Below are positions 34,001 to 41,996 of a DNA stretch of 60,182 bases, piece after piece. The position numbers and the translations under genes are program-made. The notes below the pieces were generated by a model. The model saw only the letters and a program-made list of their open reading frames with translations. It did not search any database and was not told the origin of the DNA. The DNA lies in assembly GCA_003056285.1 (NCBI GenBank), contig NDWU01000001.1, positions 101,236 to 161,417 of the forward strand, in the 5' to 3' direction. How positions within the stretch are numbered: position 1 is the first letter of the stretch; every line of letters begins with the position of its first letter. Source of the DNA: Candidatus Terraquivivens tikiterensis (lineage in GTDB: Archaea > Thermoproteota > Nitrososphaeria_A > Caldarchaeales > Wolframiiraptoraceae).

Positions 34001-35551
34001 ATGAGGCCTCAGAGGGTATTGGTAATAGACTTCGGCGGGCAGTATGCTCACCTTATAGCCAGGAGGTGCAGGGAGCTCGGCGTGTACTCCGAGATAGTGC
34101 CCTTCACGACCCCGCTTGAGGAGGCCTTTTCTGGATGCTACGAGACCCTCGGCATCATACTATCCGGAGGCCCCCGGAGCGTCGACGATCCAGGTGCTCC
34201 GAGGCTCTCGGCCGAGGGCTTATCGAGGGTTCCAGTCCCGGTCCTCGGCATATGCTATGGCCACCAGCTTATAGCACGTGCTTTCGGCGGAGAGGTCGAG
34301 CATGGAAGCCTCATGGAATACGGCCGGACCTCCGTTAGAATCGTCGAGCGGGACGTCCTGTTTATGGACGTGCCGGAGCAGTTCGTCGCATGGATGAGCC
34401 ACGCGGATTCCGTGGTAAGGGTGCCGCCAGGCTTTAACGTCCTGGCGTTGACCGAAAGGGGTGCCGTGGCCGCTATGAGGCATGCTGAGAGGCCGGTCTA
34501 CGGCGTCCAGTTCCACCCCGAGGTTAGGCACACGCAGATGGGGAGCGCAATCCTCAAGAGGTTCTTGGCGGACGTTTGCGGCTTTAGATGCGATTGGAGG
34601 CCGATGGACAGGGTGGAGGAGCTGAGCAGGGAGATAGCAGAAACGGTTCCGCCGGACGAGCACGTTGTCTGCGCGGTCAGCGGCGGCGTAGACTCCGTCA
34701 CGACTGCGGTCCTCCTAAGCAGGACGCTAGGAGGAAGGCTCCACTGCATATTCGTAGACCACGGCTTGATGAGGAAGGGCGAGCCTGAGCAAGTCGTCTC
34801 GACCTTAAGGCGCATGGGCATAATAAACCTCGTATTCGTGAGGGCAGCGGACAGGTTCCTTTCCAGGCTTAAGGGCGTGAAGGACCCTGAGGAGAAGAGG
34901 AGGATAATCGGCGAGGAGTTCGCGAGGGTATTCGAGGAGGAGGCTGCCAAGATACCCAAGGCCCGTTGGCTTGCTCAGGGTACGATCTATCCTGACAGGA
35001 TAGAGAGCGGCCTCGCAGGTTCCGGCTCCGCTTTGATCAAGACGCACCATAACGTGGCAGGCCTTCCTGCTGGCTTGAGGCTTAGGCTCGTGGAGCCTCT
35101 CAGGGACCTTTACAAGGACGAGGTCAGGGAGGTTGCGAGGAGCCTCGGCATACCAGAGGAGATAGCATCCCGCCACCCGTTTCCAGGACCTGGTCTGGCC
35201 GTCAGGATAATCGGCGAGGTCACGGAGGAGAAGCTCAGGGTATGCAGGGAGGCCAACGCGATAGTAGAGGAGGAGTTCAAGAGGGCCGGAGTTTATGACA
35301 AGGTTTGGCAGGCATTCGCCGTAGTAACCGACAGCACTTGGACGGGTGTGATGGGCGACGTTAGGGCCGAGGGCTACGTGGTAATAGTAAGGGCAGTAGA
35401 GAGCGAGGACGGGATGACGGCTGACTGGTACAGGCCGGACATGGAGCTAATCGACAGGATATCCAAAAGGATAGTGAACGAGGTAGGTAACGTGACGATG
35501 GTTGCCTACGCCACGACACCAAAGCCGCCGAGCACGATAGAGCCATGTTAG
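34001..35551 (+). CDS. guaA: GMP synthase (glutamine-hydrolysing), single-chain
   Basis: Converts XMP to GMP using glutamine; 516 residues. N-terminal glutamine amidotransferase with catalytic Cys in GICYGHQ and His/Glu in VQFHPEV; ATP pyrophosphatase loop SGGVDSVTTAVLL near 225; C-terminal dimer domain with FPGPGLAVRIIGEVTEEKLRV and the terminal KPPSTIE. Both halves are in one polypeptide, whereas many euryarchaea have them split. Start ATG at 34001. It stands alone just beyond the tRNA and converges on the DUF2148 gene. Confidence 0.96.
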   Translation: MRPQRVLVIDFGGQYAHLIARRCRELGVYSEIVPFTTPLEEAFSGCYETLGIILSGGPRSVDDPGAPRLSAEGLSRVPVPVLGICYGHQLIARAFGGEVEHGSLMEYGRTSVRIVERDVLFMDVPEQFVAWMSHADSVVRVPPGFNVLALTERGAVAAMRHAERPVYGVQFHPEVRHTQMGSAILKRFLADVCGFRCDWRPMDRVEELSREIAETVPPDEHVVCAVSGGVDSVTTAVLLSRTLGGRLHCIFVDHGLMRKGEPEQVVSTLRRMGIINLVFVRAADRFLSRLKGVKDPEEKRRIIGEEFARVFEEEAAKIPKARWLAQGTIYPDRIESGLAGSGSALIKTHHNVAGLPAGLRLRLVEPLRDLYKDEVREVARSLGIPEEIASRHPFPGPGLAVRIIGEVTEEKLRVCREANAIVEEEFKRAGVYDKVWQAFAVVTDSTWTGVMGDVRAEGYVVIVRAVESEDGMTADWYRPDMELIDRISKRIVNEVGNVTMVAYATTPKPPSTIEPC

Positions 35552-35553
35552 CT

Positions 35554-36093
35554 CTAAGCCCTTCTATCGAAGTAGGGGCTTTTTCCGGTCGCCGAGAGCG
35601 GTATGCCCAACGCGACGTCGCCATCTATCAGCCCAAGCCTTAGGGCTGCCGTTCCTACCGTGTACATTATCCTGTTGTCCGCGTTGAGCATGCTAGCCGT
35701 CTTCGCGGCAGAACCCGCGGCTATGCCGAGGTCCGTGATGTACATGGCACACGTCGGTCCCCTGTAGGCCCTTCCCATGCTCTTCGGTGCCTTCTCGAAA
35801 TCGCTGCACGTTCTATACCCGCAGGCGCTGCAGTCTAATCGCTTCGGCTCCGTGGCCTTCACGGCAAGCAGGAGGACAACGGGCGACTGCCTCACGTTCT
35901 CCGCATCCCGCTTGAAGAAAGCTTGGCCGAGCTCATCGGCCAGCTCCTCCATCATCTTTGCAAGCTTCTCCTTTTCCTCTCCGTAGACGATCGCTATGCT
36001 CAGAGAGTCCAAACCCCTCGCTTTCGGCGCTGTCCTCGCGCTCAGGGCCATCAGCTCCGCAACCCTCAAGAGCGCCTCATCCTCGGCTTTCAT
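35554..36093 (-). CDS. DUF2148 ferredoxin-like protein
   Basis: 179-residue cytosolic protein of the DUF2148 family. Cysteines lie in CSACGYRTC (near residues 91-99) and PTCAMYITDLGIAAGSA (near 117), the pattern thought to hold an Fe-S cluster; the end is GIPLSATGKSPYFDRR. N-terminal ARTAPKARGLDSLSI is also typical. Function in vivo is unknown; redox or nitroreductase-linked roles have been suggested. It overlaps nothing; 3 nt separate it from convergent guaA. Confidence 0.82.
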   Translation of the reverse strand: MKAEDEALLRVAELMALSARTAPKARGLDSLSIAIVYGEEKEKLAKMMEELADELGQAFFKRDAENVRQSPVVLLLAVKATEPKRLDCSACGYRTCSDFEKAPKSMGRAYRGPTCAMYITDLGIAAGSAAKTASMLNADNRIMYTVGTAALRLGLIDGDVALGIPLSATGKSPYFDRRA

Positions 36094-36183
36094 GGGTAAA
36101 CACCAGGCTACGCATAAGAGCTGTTGTGGGCTTCGAATTAAAGCTTATTGATTAGCTATTTTAAAAATAACAAGAAAGCGGAT

Positions 36184-36600
36184 ATGCCTGGCGACTGGAG
36201 GAAGGGACCCATCAGGCCCTTCGACTTCGAGGTCAGGGTATCCGGCTTCTTCCTAGGCGAGCCATTCCGCATAAGAATCACGCCGGAGGGCTTAGAGCGT
36301 ATAAGGGTAACTGAGCGGCCTGAGGTCAGGGAGCCGTCGGTAGAGGTGTCGGAGCGGGACGATGAGTTGTTGATCGTGGCCGAGGTGCCCGGCGTCGAAA
36401 AGGAGAGGATAGAGATAGAGGCAACGGAAGATTCCTTGAGGATATCGGCCTCGAACCACGGGAGGAAGTACCAAGGAGAGGTTTCCCTGCCGGCGAAGGT
36501 GGACCCGAAGAGCGGGAAGGCGGTTTACAGGAACGGCTTACTGGAGATAAGGCTTAAGAAGTTGGAGGGGCGAAAGGGCGAGAGGATAAGCGTGGAGTAG
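36184..36600 (+). CDS. Small heat-shock protein (Hsp20/alpha-crystallin)
   Basis: About 138 residues. The alpha-crystallin domain runs from EPSVEVSERDDELLIVAEVPG to the GLLEIRLKK end motif (A-x-x-x-N-G-L-L-E-I), followed by a short tail. It should bind unfolding proteins as an oligomer. A TATA box CTATTTTAAAAATAA at about 36155-36169 puts the transcription start at the ATG 36184, so I prefer this leaderless start to an upstream TTG in frame. Confidence 0.88.
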   Translation: MPGDWRKGPIRPFDFEVRVSGFFLGEPFRIRITPEGLERIRVTERPEVREPSVEVSERDDELLIVAEVPGVEKERIEIEATEDSLRISASNHGRKYQGEVSLPAKVDPKSGKAVYRNGLLEIRLKKLEGRKGERISVE

Positions 36601-36611
36601 CGTGCTAAAAC

Positions 36612-37127
36612 ATGGATTCCGCCAAACCTACGAGCAGGAGGGTTGCGGTGGCTACACTCTTCGGCGTCATGATCTTCGTATCCAAAGTCATACTGCCAAC
36701 GCCGCTCGATAAGATGCTCGTTATAGTCCAGGCGTTGCTCCTCTCGTTATCCTACCTGCTACTGGGCAGGATGGGTGCTACATACGCTGCCGTTATAGGT
36801 GGGCTTTTGACGCAGGTATGGAGGCCGGTGTTCTTTCCGCTCTCGCTGGTATTCGCCGTGGCGTACGGCCTGATGGTAGATGGCCTTTTCAGCATCTTTA
36901 GGGTTAGAACATCTGGCGGCGACGTAAAAGCCGGTAGGCTTGTGTTTTCCTTAACGTTGAGCACGTCCACCATCGGGGTCCTGAGCATGTACGTAACTGT
37001 CACGCTTGGCTTCATGCCATGGTCGCCATGGCTTTACGCAGCTGTGCTGGTGGCTGGTACTGTTAGCGGAGCTTTGGCAGGATACCTTTCGGTCTTGTTG
37101 TGGAGAAGGTACCTCGCTAGATTATGA
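36612..37127 (+). CDS. Six-helix membrane protein, ECF S-component-like
   Basis: 171 residues with five to six transmembrane helices (AVATLFGVMIFVSKVIL, VQALLLSLSYLLLG, FPLSLVFAVAYGLMVDGLF, LSTSTIGVLSMYVTVTLGF, AAVLVAGTVSGALAGYLSVLL). Size, the AAVIGGLLTQ segment after helix 2 and the GALAGYLS near the end resemble vitamin-binding S components of ECF transporters, but no T or A component is nearby. It follows the heat-shock gene by 11 nt. Substrate unknown. Confidence 0.55.
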   Translation: MDSAKPTSRRVAVATLFGVMIFVSKVILPTPLDKMLVIVQALLLSLSYLLLGRMGATYAAVIGGLLTQVWRPVFFPLSLVFAVAYGLMVDGLFSIFRVRTSGGDVKAGRLVFSLTLSTSTIGVLSMYVTVTLGFMPWSPWLYAAVLVAGTVSGALAGYLSVLLWRRYLARL

Positions 37128-37195
37128 AAAAGCTAAAAGAGGAGATTATAGAATACGTAGCCAGAAAACCTTAGAGTTGGGGATAAATGGCAAAC

Positions 37196-37565
37196 GCGAG
37201 CTACCCAAGGCTTAAGCCAGCGGGCCTGTCCAAAGACGGAGCCTGCTAGTACCAGTAGAGGTTCCGCCTAAGCAGGCGGATCAGGCCTACCATCCGCTCA
37301 TCACTATCATGCAGGGCTAAAAGTTTTCGGGTAGCCTTTCCTTATGCCCAGGCTTATGTTAGAGCTTGTAGCTCAGCTGGGTTTTTCCGCACTTCTCGGT
37401 CAGAGTTTTTACGACGTCGTAAGGTTCTCTTTTGGTGATTCTAAGCTTTTTCAAACTCTCCCTCGTCTATTTTGCACGATTATCGTTGTCCGCTCACGCA
37501 ATATGCACTTGTTCGATCTTATCCCACAACTAAAGGACGCAGTATTTCCCGCTCACTGTGCTAAG
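37196..37565 (-). repeat. Dispersed IS200/IS605-like non-autonomous element, copy B
   Basis: About 370 bp. Begins GCGAGCTACCCAAGGC and ends in CCCACAACTAAAGGACGCAG and GCTCACTGTGCTAAG, matching both ends of copies A and C. The core AAGCAGGCGGATCAGGCC and CTCATCACTATCATGCAGGG (near 37270-37318) is almost identical to copy C. No transposase frame. It ends only about 40 bases before tRNA-Val(CAC), and with the downstream element it makes this tRNA neighbourhood a repeated insertion target. The remaining bases 37128-37195 hold nothing evident. Confidence 0.7.
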
Positions 37566-37603
37566 AGTTATGTAGAAGGAGCCCCAACCGGTTAGCGATG
37601 GCT

Positions 37604-37708
37604 GGGGCCGTGGTCTAGCGGTATGACGCATTCCGCATAAGGCCGCCCTCACGGCACCCTTCGGCTGGGAAACGGCGGAGGTCGTGGGTTCGAACCCCAC
37701 CGGCCCCA
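37604..37708 (+). tRNA. tRNA-Val (anticodon CAC) with two introns
   Basis: Acceptor GGGGCCG (37604-37610) pairs with CGGCCCC (37701-37707), discriminator A at 37708, genomic CCA following. D arm 37613-37627, anticodon stem CCGCC (37643-37647) with GGCGG (37674-37678), loop start CTCACG giving anticodon CAC, variable AGGTC, T arm GTGGG-TTCGAAC-CCCAC. Two inserts make the gene 105 bases: about 19 bases (37654-37672) at the usual 37/38 position, and about 14 bases (around 37629-37642) between D arm and anticodon stem. Exact splice points are uncertain by a base or two. Confidence 0.85.
37689..37708 (+). repeat. Attachment repeat in the tRNA-Val(CAC) 3' end
   Basis: The last 20 bases of the tRNA, TTCGAACCCCACCGGCCCCA, recur perfectly at 39588-39607. 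Confidence 0.8.
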
Positions 37709-38535
37709 CCAAAACGTCAGGTTCAATAATTTTGTATAACCAACGCAGAAGACGTTTAAGTTTGGGATAAAGGAGCCAGGTTTAACAAGTCCTCTCGCTC
37801 ATCGTTTAAGGCGTCAGCCGGTCGTTGCGTTGAAGTGGAAATCCGCTAGTTGCAGAGATCCTACTAAATAGTGTTTGTATTAATAGGAGGTTAAAGCTTT
37901 GCAAAAGGCAAGATCATTTACCATAGAGATTAAAGCTAGGATGTTCACCCCTATTAAGGATAGCATGTCGTACCTTTTGCCGTTTTCGCGCTTGAAACTG
38001 CATGAATACTGCTCCGTCCATTTTAGCCCAGTAAATCCAGGCTGAAGTATCAAAAACTATCTATAAACCTATACACGCGTCTCGCAACGTTCAAAGCTAA
38101 CCCAAATACGTGTGACTTTCCTTCAATAGTAGTTTAATCGCCCTTACCGCATTTCCCATTAACCGCATGCTGCGAGTCATGCATAGTGAGCCTATGCCCC
38201 ACTCCTTAGCACGTATTCCATGCTCTTTATAAAGGTCGTAGAGGGTTAAAGCCGATAAGCTGGCTACTCTGGATCTCCCACTTAACATTTTAACCCAGAG
38301 GCCTCCCAATTAAGGAGGGAATTAAAAAGACAGTTGAGCTTGGAGTGGAAGTAGTAACTCACACCAAAAAGTCCGACTTAAACGTTGACAAAATCGTGCC
38401 GGTGTTACAGGGCTTTAACCACATATCTCAATGGCTGGAACGCAAGGCGAGGTGGAACGAAGAGTTATAAAATTGTTAATTATCCAACAACGGTTTGAGA
38501 CCCGGGGTTCTATACTTCGATGGGATTCAGGCAAT

Positions 38536-38928
38536 CTAAGGCTGAGTCCTTTGCCCGGCAGGTACCACAAAAGTGTGGTACTTACCGAGCCTCTTCCTAA
38601 GCAACTCAGTAACCTCTTCCAACCTCTCAACGAGCGCCGACGCCTGCTCCCTGTCTAGCTCCGCCCTCTCGACGTAGCCCAGCAACGAGAGCAAATAGTC
38701 AACGGCCCTCCCCCTATCCAGGAGGCCCTTGAGCGCCAGGCCCTCCTTCGCGTGCATCTGGCCGACGTAGGCGTACTCTTCAGCCCCTAGGTAGCACTTC
38801 TTAACTTTGAGCTCGCCGCTACTACGCTCCCTGTGGACAGCATAGTAGTACAGGCGCTGCCCTTTTCTCCGCCTTTCGACCCCGACGTACTTCATGCCGC
38901 AGCGCGGGCAAACTTTCTCTCCACTCAC
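38536..38928 (-). CDS. Zinc-ribbon protein of mobile-element type
   Basis: 130 residues from the GTG at 38928. N-terminal zinc ribbon half CPRCGMKYVGVERRRKGQR, then YYYAVHRERSSGELKVKKCYLGAEEY, and a helical C-terminus with AELDREQASALVERLEEVTELLRKRL that could form a coiled coil. Proteins with this CPxCG...YYAVH...KKCYLG layout occur in archaeal integrated elements; their function is unknown. A perfect palindrome touches the start codon and a second one overlaps the last codons, so it may bind its own gene. A TATA-like CTTTTAAAG lies just beyond the first palindrome. Confidence 0.6.
   Translation of the reverse strand: MSGEKVCPRCGMKYVGVERRRKGQRLYYYAVHRERSSGELKVKKCYLGAEEYAYVGQMHAKEGLALKGLLDRGRAVDYLLSLLGYVERAELDREQASALVERLEEVTELLRKRLGKYHTFVVPAGQRTQP
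38562..38581. promoter_or_regulatory. Palindrome at 3' end of the zinc-ribbon gene
   Basis: GTACCACAAAAGTGTGGTAC: eight-base arms around AAAG. The arms are the same as in the palindrome at 38929-38950. Confidence 0.5.
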
Positions 38929-38950
38929 AGTACCACACTTGTGTGGTACT
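38929..38950. promoter_or_regulatory. Palindromic operator at the start of the zinc-ribbon gene
   Basis: Ten-base arms AGTACCACAC and GTGTGGTACT around TT, perfect. It lies between the TATA-like element (about 38951-38961, minus strand) and the GTG start, so a bound protein would block initiation. Confidence 0.5.
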
Positions 38951-39080
38951 ACTTTAAAAGCATTTCCAACCTTTCCGTTGTTTTTACTCAAGGCCGAATA
39001 GCAACAGCTTCTCGCTCTCAACCGTGCAGCTCACGGCCTTTCAGCCCTAAGATCGATCTTGAGTAGCTAGCTGGATGTCA

Positions 39081-39102
39081 GTTAACTGGATATCCGGTTA
39101 AC
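39081..39102. repeat. 22-base near-palindrome inside the element remnant
   Basis: Arms GTTAACTGGAT and ATCCGGTTAAC pair with a single T/G mismatch (a G-U pair in RNA). No gene is adjacent. Could be a protein-binding site of the lost element. Confidence 0.35.
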
Positions 39103-39587
39103 CGAACAGCTACCCCTAGCTCTGCTTTGCTCCCAGCTTGCTGGAGTGAAGCTATCTTTTGGCTAAGCTCGTCGCTCGCGAAACGACGCAACTAATTTGA
39201 AGAAGCTAGCTTCCTCAGCCTGCGCAGTTCAGGGCCAAAAGTAAGGCTCACTCGGCCTAAGCTCGTAACCCGCACCGCCCGGCCTTTTTATCCGGCAACA
39301 AAGCTGAGTACGGCCGCGAGCTGTTGGATTTTGGAACCCCAAGGAGAGAGTGTTCATTTCAGAGCTGTTGGATCGCGGGCTGAGCGGTACAGCGCGTGCT
39401 GAAGACTTCAACCTAAGCCTCCTACTAGGTGTCAGGGCCTGAGCTTGCGCAACGCTAGCTTAGCTGTTCGCTGCCCCATCCCGACCTATCAGCTATGCTC
39501 TCCAGCCTACTTCGCCGCCCGCAACGTCGATGGGTTTTTAGGAGGAGCACCGTATATGAGATTTGTTGAACCAAACGTTATAGTTTA

Positions 39588-39607
39588 TTCGAACCCCACC
39601 GGCCCCA
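39588..39607 (+). repeat. Distal attachment repeat
   Basis: TTCGAACCCCACCGGCCCCA, identical to the tRNA-Val(CAC) 3' end; here there is no tRNA body upstream, as expected for the far end of an integrated element. Confidence 0.8.
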
Positions 39608-39713
39608 TCCAAGCTGATATGCTAGGGCCTTCAGGGGAATTGTGTAAGCGTTTTCTGCGAGCCTTTGAAAAGGCTCTGAAAGTTTAAAAGCGGAACGCCG
39701 CGCCCTTCATCGT

Positions 39714-40592
39714 ATGAGCTTCGTGGGGTTCATAGGCCTTGGGCTGATGGGAAAGCCCATGGCGACTAGGCTTCTAAAGGCAGGGTACTGTTTGGTGGTG
39801 CATAACCGGAGCCCTAAGCCCGTGGAGGAGTTGGTTGCGTTGGGCGCGCTTCCGGCCTCTTCGCCAAGGGAGGTAGCCGAGCGGTCTGAGTTCGTCATCA
39901 CGATGCTGCCCGACAATCCCGACGTACGCTCGGTCATAGCCGGAGCTAACGGCGTAATCGAGGGCGCTAGGGAGGGAACGGTCGTTATAGACATGTCCAC
40001 TGTATCGCCTTACCTTGCCCAGGAGCTCAATGCGATGCTGGCAGCTAAGAGCGTGGATTTTCTGGACGCTCCTGTGTCGGGGAGCACGATGGCCGCGGAG
40101 GCAGGCACCCTCACGATAATGGTAGGTGGTAGAAAGGAAGCATACGAGCGGGCCCTGCCGCTCTTTAGGGCCATGGGCGACAAAATCTTTTACATGGGTG
40201 GGCCCGGGATGGGAGCGTACACAAAGCTCTGCAACCAGATAGCGGTGAGCCTCAACCTGCTCGCGGCATGCGAGGCCCTTCTTCTAGCCAAGAAGGCCGG
40301 CCTTGATCAGCAGAAGGTAATCGAGGTGCTTAGCACGGGAGCTGGAAGCTCTTGGCAGCTCGCTACGCTAGGACCAAGGATGATAAAGCGGGACTTCAGG
40401 CCTGGCTTCAAGGTCCAGCACCTGCGAAAAGACTTGCGAATAGTTCGGGAGATAGCGGAGCATCTCGGGCTACCTTTGCCCGGAGTTGGCCTGGTGGCAG
40501 AGCTGATCAAGTCTTTAGAGCAAAGAGGGCACGGAGCGGACGGGACGCAATCGCTGATAACGCTCCTGGAGGAGCTGGCAGGTATGGGGTAG
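39714..40592 (+). CDS. 3-hydroxyisobutyrate dehydrogenase-family NAD(P)-dependent reductase
   Basis: 292 residues. N-terminal Rossmann motif GFIGLGLMGKPMATRLLKAG, then DAPVSGSTMAAEAGTLTIMVGG (family substrate motif) and the catalytic lysine in KLCNQIAVSLNLLAACEA. The family covers 3-hydroxyisobutyrate dehydrogenase, tartronate semialdehyde reductase and glyoxylate/succinate-semialdehyde reductases; substrate cannot be fixed. It begins about 100 bases after the distal attachment repeat and is GC-rich like the host, so it is not part of the element. Confidence 0.88.
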   Translation: MSFVGFIGLGLMGKPMATRLLKAGYCLVVHNRSPKPVEELVALGALPASSPREVAERSEFVITMLPDNPDVRSVIAGANGVIEGAREGTVVIDMSTVSPYLAQELNAMLAAKSVDFLDAPVSGSTMAAEAGTLTIMVGGRKEAYERALPLFRAMGDKIFYMGGPGMGAYTKLCNQIAVSLNLLAACEALLLAKKAGLDQQKVIEVLSTGAGSSWQLATLGPRMIKRDFRPGFKVQHLRKDLRIVREIAEHLGLPLPGVGLVAELIKSLEQRGHGADGTQSLITLLEELAGMG

Positions 40593-40723
40593 CTGCTTTT
40601 TTGCATCCGGCGGTATAGGGAAGGGTTATTGCCGTGCCTCGGTTATAGAGCGTTATAACCATTCAAACGACGTCGAAGAACCATTCTCGGAAAGCCTCAA
40701 GCTACGGCCGCAGGCTAACCGGC

Positions 40724-40885
40724 TTAGCGCTTTATCTCCCGCCTTTTCCACCTGAGGTTCCTGCTCCTGCACTTTCTGCACTTTTCCGCAGACGGTGGAT
40801 TCCTTACGCCGCAGTTCCTGCATATCTTTACGTAAAGCCTGCGCCTCTGGGCAAGCTGGAGCAGCTCCGTATCCCTTATCGGCAT
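40724..40885 (-). CDS. rpl40e: Ribosomal protein L40e
   Basis: 53-residue zinc protein of the large ribosomal subunit. Seen in translation: RDTELLQLAQRRRLYVKICR, then C-x2-C (ICRNCG) and C-x2-C (KCRKC), ending SRNLRWKRREIKR. This is the full archaeal L40e pattern with all four zinc cysteines. The ATG is at 40885; upstream on the minus strand is T/A-rich sequence. It is easily missed because of its length. It lies between the dehydrogenase and the Alba gene, divergent from the latter. Confidence 0.9.
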   Translation of the reverse strand: MPIRDTELLQLAQRRRLYVKICRNCGVRNPPSAEKCRKCRSRNLRWKRREIKR

Positions 40886-41031
40886 GTCAGCTTTTGCCCC
40901 AAAGCCCCTGAATAAGGCCTTTTTTAAACCTTACCCTTTCTATGGGCTTGCGCTTTCGGGGAAAGTATTTATTTAGGGCTCAAAAACTATCCCCAGTAGC
41001 CCCGCTAGGAGAAAAAGACTGGTGAGTAGGG

Positions 41032-41313
41032 ATGTCAAAGGAGCAGCCAGCGTCTACGATACTCGTAGGTAAGAAGCCCCTGATGAACTACGTGTTCGCC
41101 TGCCTTACGAGCCTCCAGAGCGGCTCGAACAGCCTCGTCGTGAAGGCCAGGGGAAGGGCGATAAGCAAGGCCGTCGACCTCGTCCAGATACTCCAGAAGA
41201 GGTTCTACAAGGACCTGAAGGTAACGGACATAAAGATAGGTACTGATCAGGTAACCGGTCAGGACAACAGGACGATAAACGTGAGCACGATAGAGATCAG
41301 CATAAGCAGGTAG
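41032..41313 (+). CDS. albA: Alba chromatin protein
   Basis: 93-residue DNA/RNA-binding protein that coats the archaeal chromosome. N-terminal STILVGKKPLMNYVFACLT, the lysine-bearing loop (VGKKP), VVKARGRAISKAVDLVQIL and the closing STIEISISR strand are typical. TATA-like TATTTATTT upstream near 40964-40973 and a GTGAGTAGGGATG start region. Full length. Confidence 0.96.
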   Translation: MSKEQPASTILVGKKPLMNYVFACLTSLQSGSNSLVVKARGRAISKAVDLVQILQKRFYKDLKVTDIKIGTDQVTGQDNRTINVSTIEISISR

Positions 41314-41378
41314 CCGGCTTCCAGCGACCTTCAGCCATAAGACGTCGTCCGAGAGCGGGCTACTTGGTGGTGTGCAGG

Positions 41379-41990
41379 ATGGAAATACCGGTCTGCGCGT
41401 TCGACCTAAAGACGGGTATATTCTGCGAAAGGTGCGAGGAGAAGATCAGGCGCGGCGAAGTATCAGAGTTGGACATAAGGGTAATGAGGAGCTTACTGGA
41501 GCTGGAGAAGACCTTCCACCAACTCCAGTCCATGTGCTACGTCAAGAGCGTGGACACTAAGGACGCTATAGCCGTCGTTCTAAGGAACGGAAACCTGGGT
41601 GCGGTATCCCAGCAGTCCTTGGCATTGCTGAGGAGGAAGCTCTCGGATAGCCTGGGCAAGAACGTTAGGCTCGTCGAGGACTCCTCCGACATAGGCAGGT
41701 TCTTGGAGCCGCTCGTCGCACCGGCCAGGATAGTTGCGATCAACAAGATATGGCTGCCGGACAACTCCATGGAGATAAGGATAATCCTTGACGAGGATAG
41801 GGGTCTAAAGCTAAGCGTCGAGTCCATCCAGGAGATCGTGAGGGTAACCAAGAACGTAAACCTCAAGGTCGACTTCGCGAGAAGGTCGCGGAAGAGGGTG
41901 CTGCCCGTAAAGGAGAAAGTCGTGAAGGAAGTGGAAGCTCCCGAAGATAGGGATAAAAGAGGGAGCAAAAACCATGTAGTAAGCCTATAA
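41379..41990 (+). CDS. NusA-like KH-domain protein
   Basis: About 203 residues. An N-terminal part with a cysteine pair (CAFDLKTGIFCERCEEKI) and helix, then VLRNGNLGAVSQQSLALLRRKLSDSLGKNVRLVEDSSDI, a KH-like fold, then NSMEIRIILDEDRGLKLSVESIQEIVRVTKNVNLKVDF. Such proteins precede aspS or other translation genes in TACK archaea and are annotated as transcription elongation factors of NusA type. I start at the ATG 41379; an upstream in-frame TTG is less likely. It is 6 bases from aspS, so the two are cotranscribed. Confidence 0.7.
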   Translation: MEIPVCAFDLKTGIFCERCEEKIRRGEVSELDIRVMRSLLELEKTFHQLQSMCYVKSVDTKDAIAVVLRNGNLGAVSQQSLALLRRKLSDSLGKNVRLVEDSSDIGRFLEPLVAPARIVAINKIWLPDNSMEIRIILDEDRGLKLSVESIQEIVRVTKNVNLKVDFARRSRKRVLPVKEKVVKEVEAPEDRDKRGSKNHVVSL

Positions 41991-41996
41991 GGCGAG

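Larger units (their letters stand above)
37689..39607. mobile_element. 1.9-kb integrated-element remnant at tRNA-Val(CAC)
   Basis: Bounded by a perfect 20-base repeat of the tRNA 3' end (37689-37708 and 39588-39607, same orientation). The interior holds one good gene (a zinc-ribbon protein with palindromic operators), short broken frames, and no recognisable integrase. Around 38330-38470 the frame IKKTVELGVEVVTHTKKSDL to WLERKARWNEEL may be a transposase tail. At 37709-38535 and 38951-39587 I see no other supportable gene. Most of the element has been lost. Confidence 0.6.

Noticed and set aside
37530-37712. Leftward 60-codon frame covering tRNA-Val(CAC)
   Set aside because: It is antisense to a well-folded tRNA and its protein (VGFEPTTSAV) is the usual artefact from tRNA genes.
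37903-38046. 48-codon frame from a TTG near 37903
   Set aside because: No supporting motif, weak start, inside a degraded element.
39445-39687. Rightward 80-codon frame crossing the distal attachment repeat
   Set aside because: The frame runs through the 20-base tRNA-derived repeat and has no start signals. The C-terminal third looks helical, but I could not link it to an integrase.
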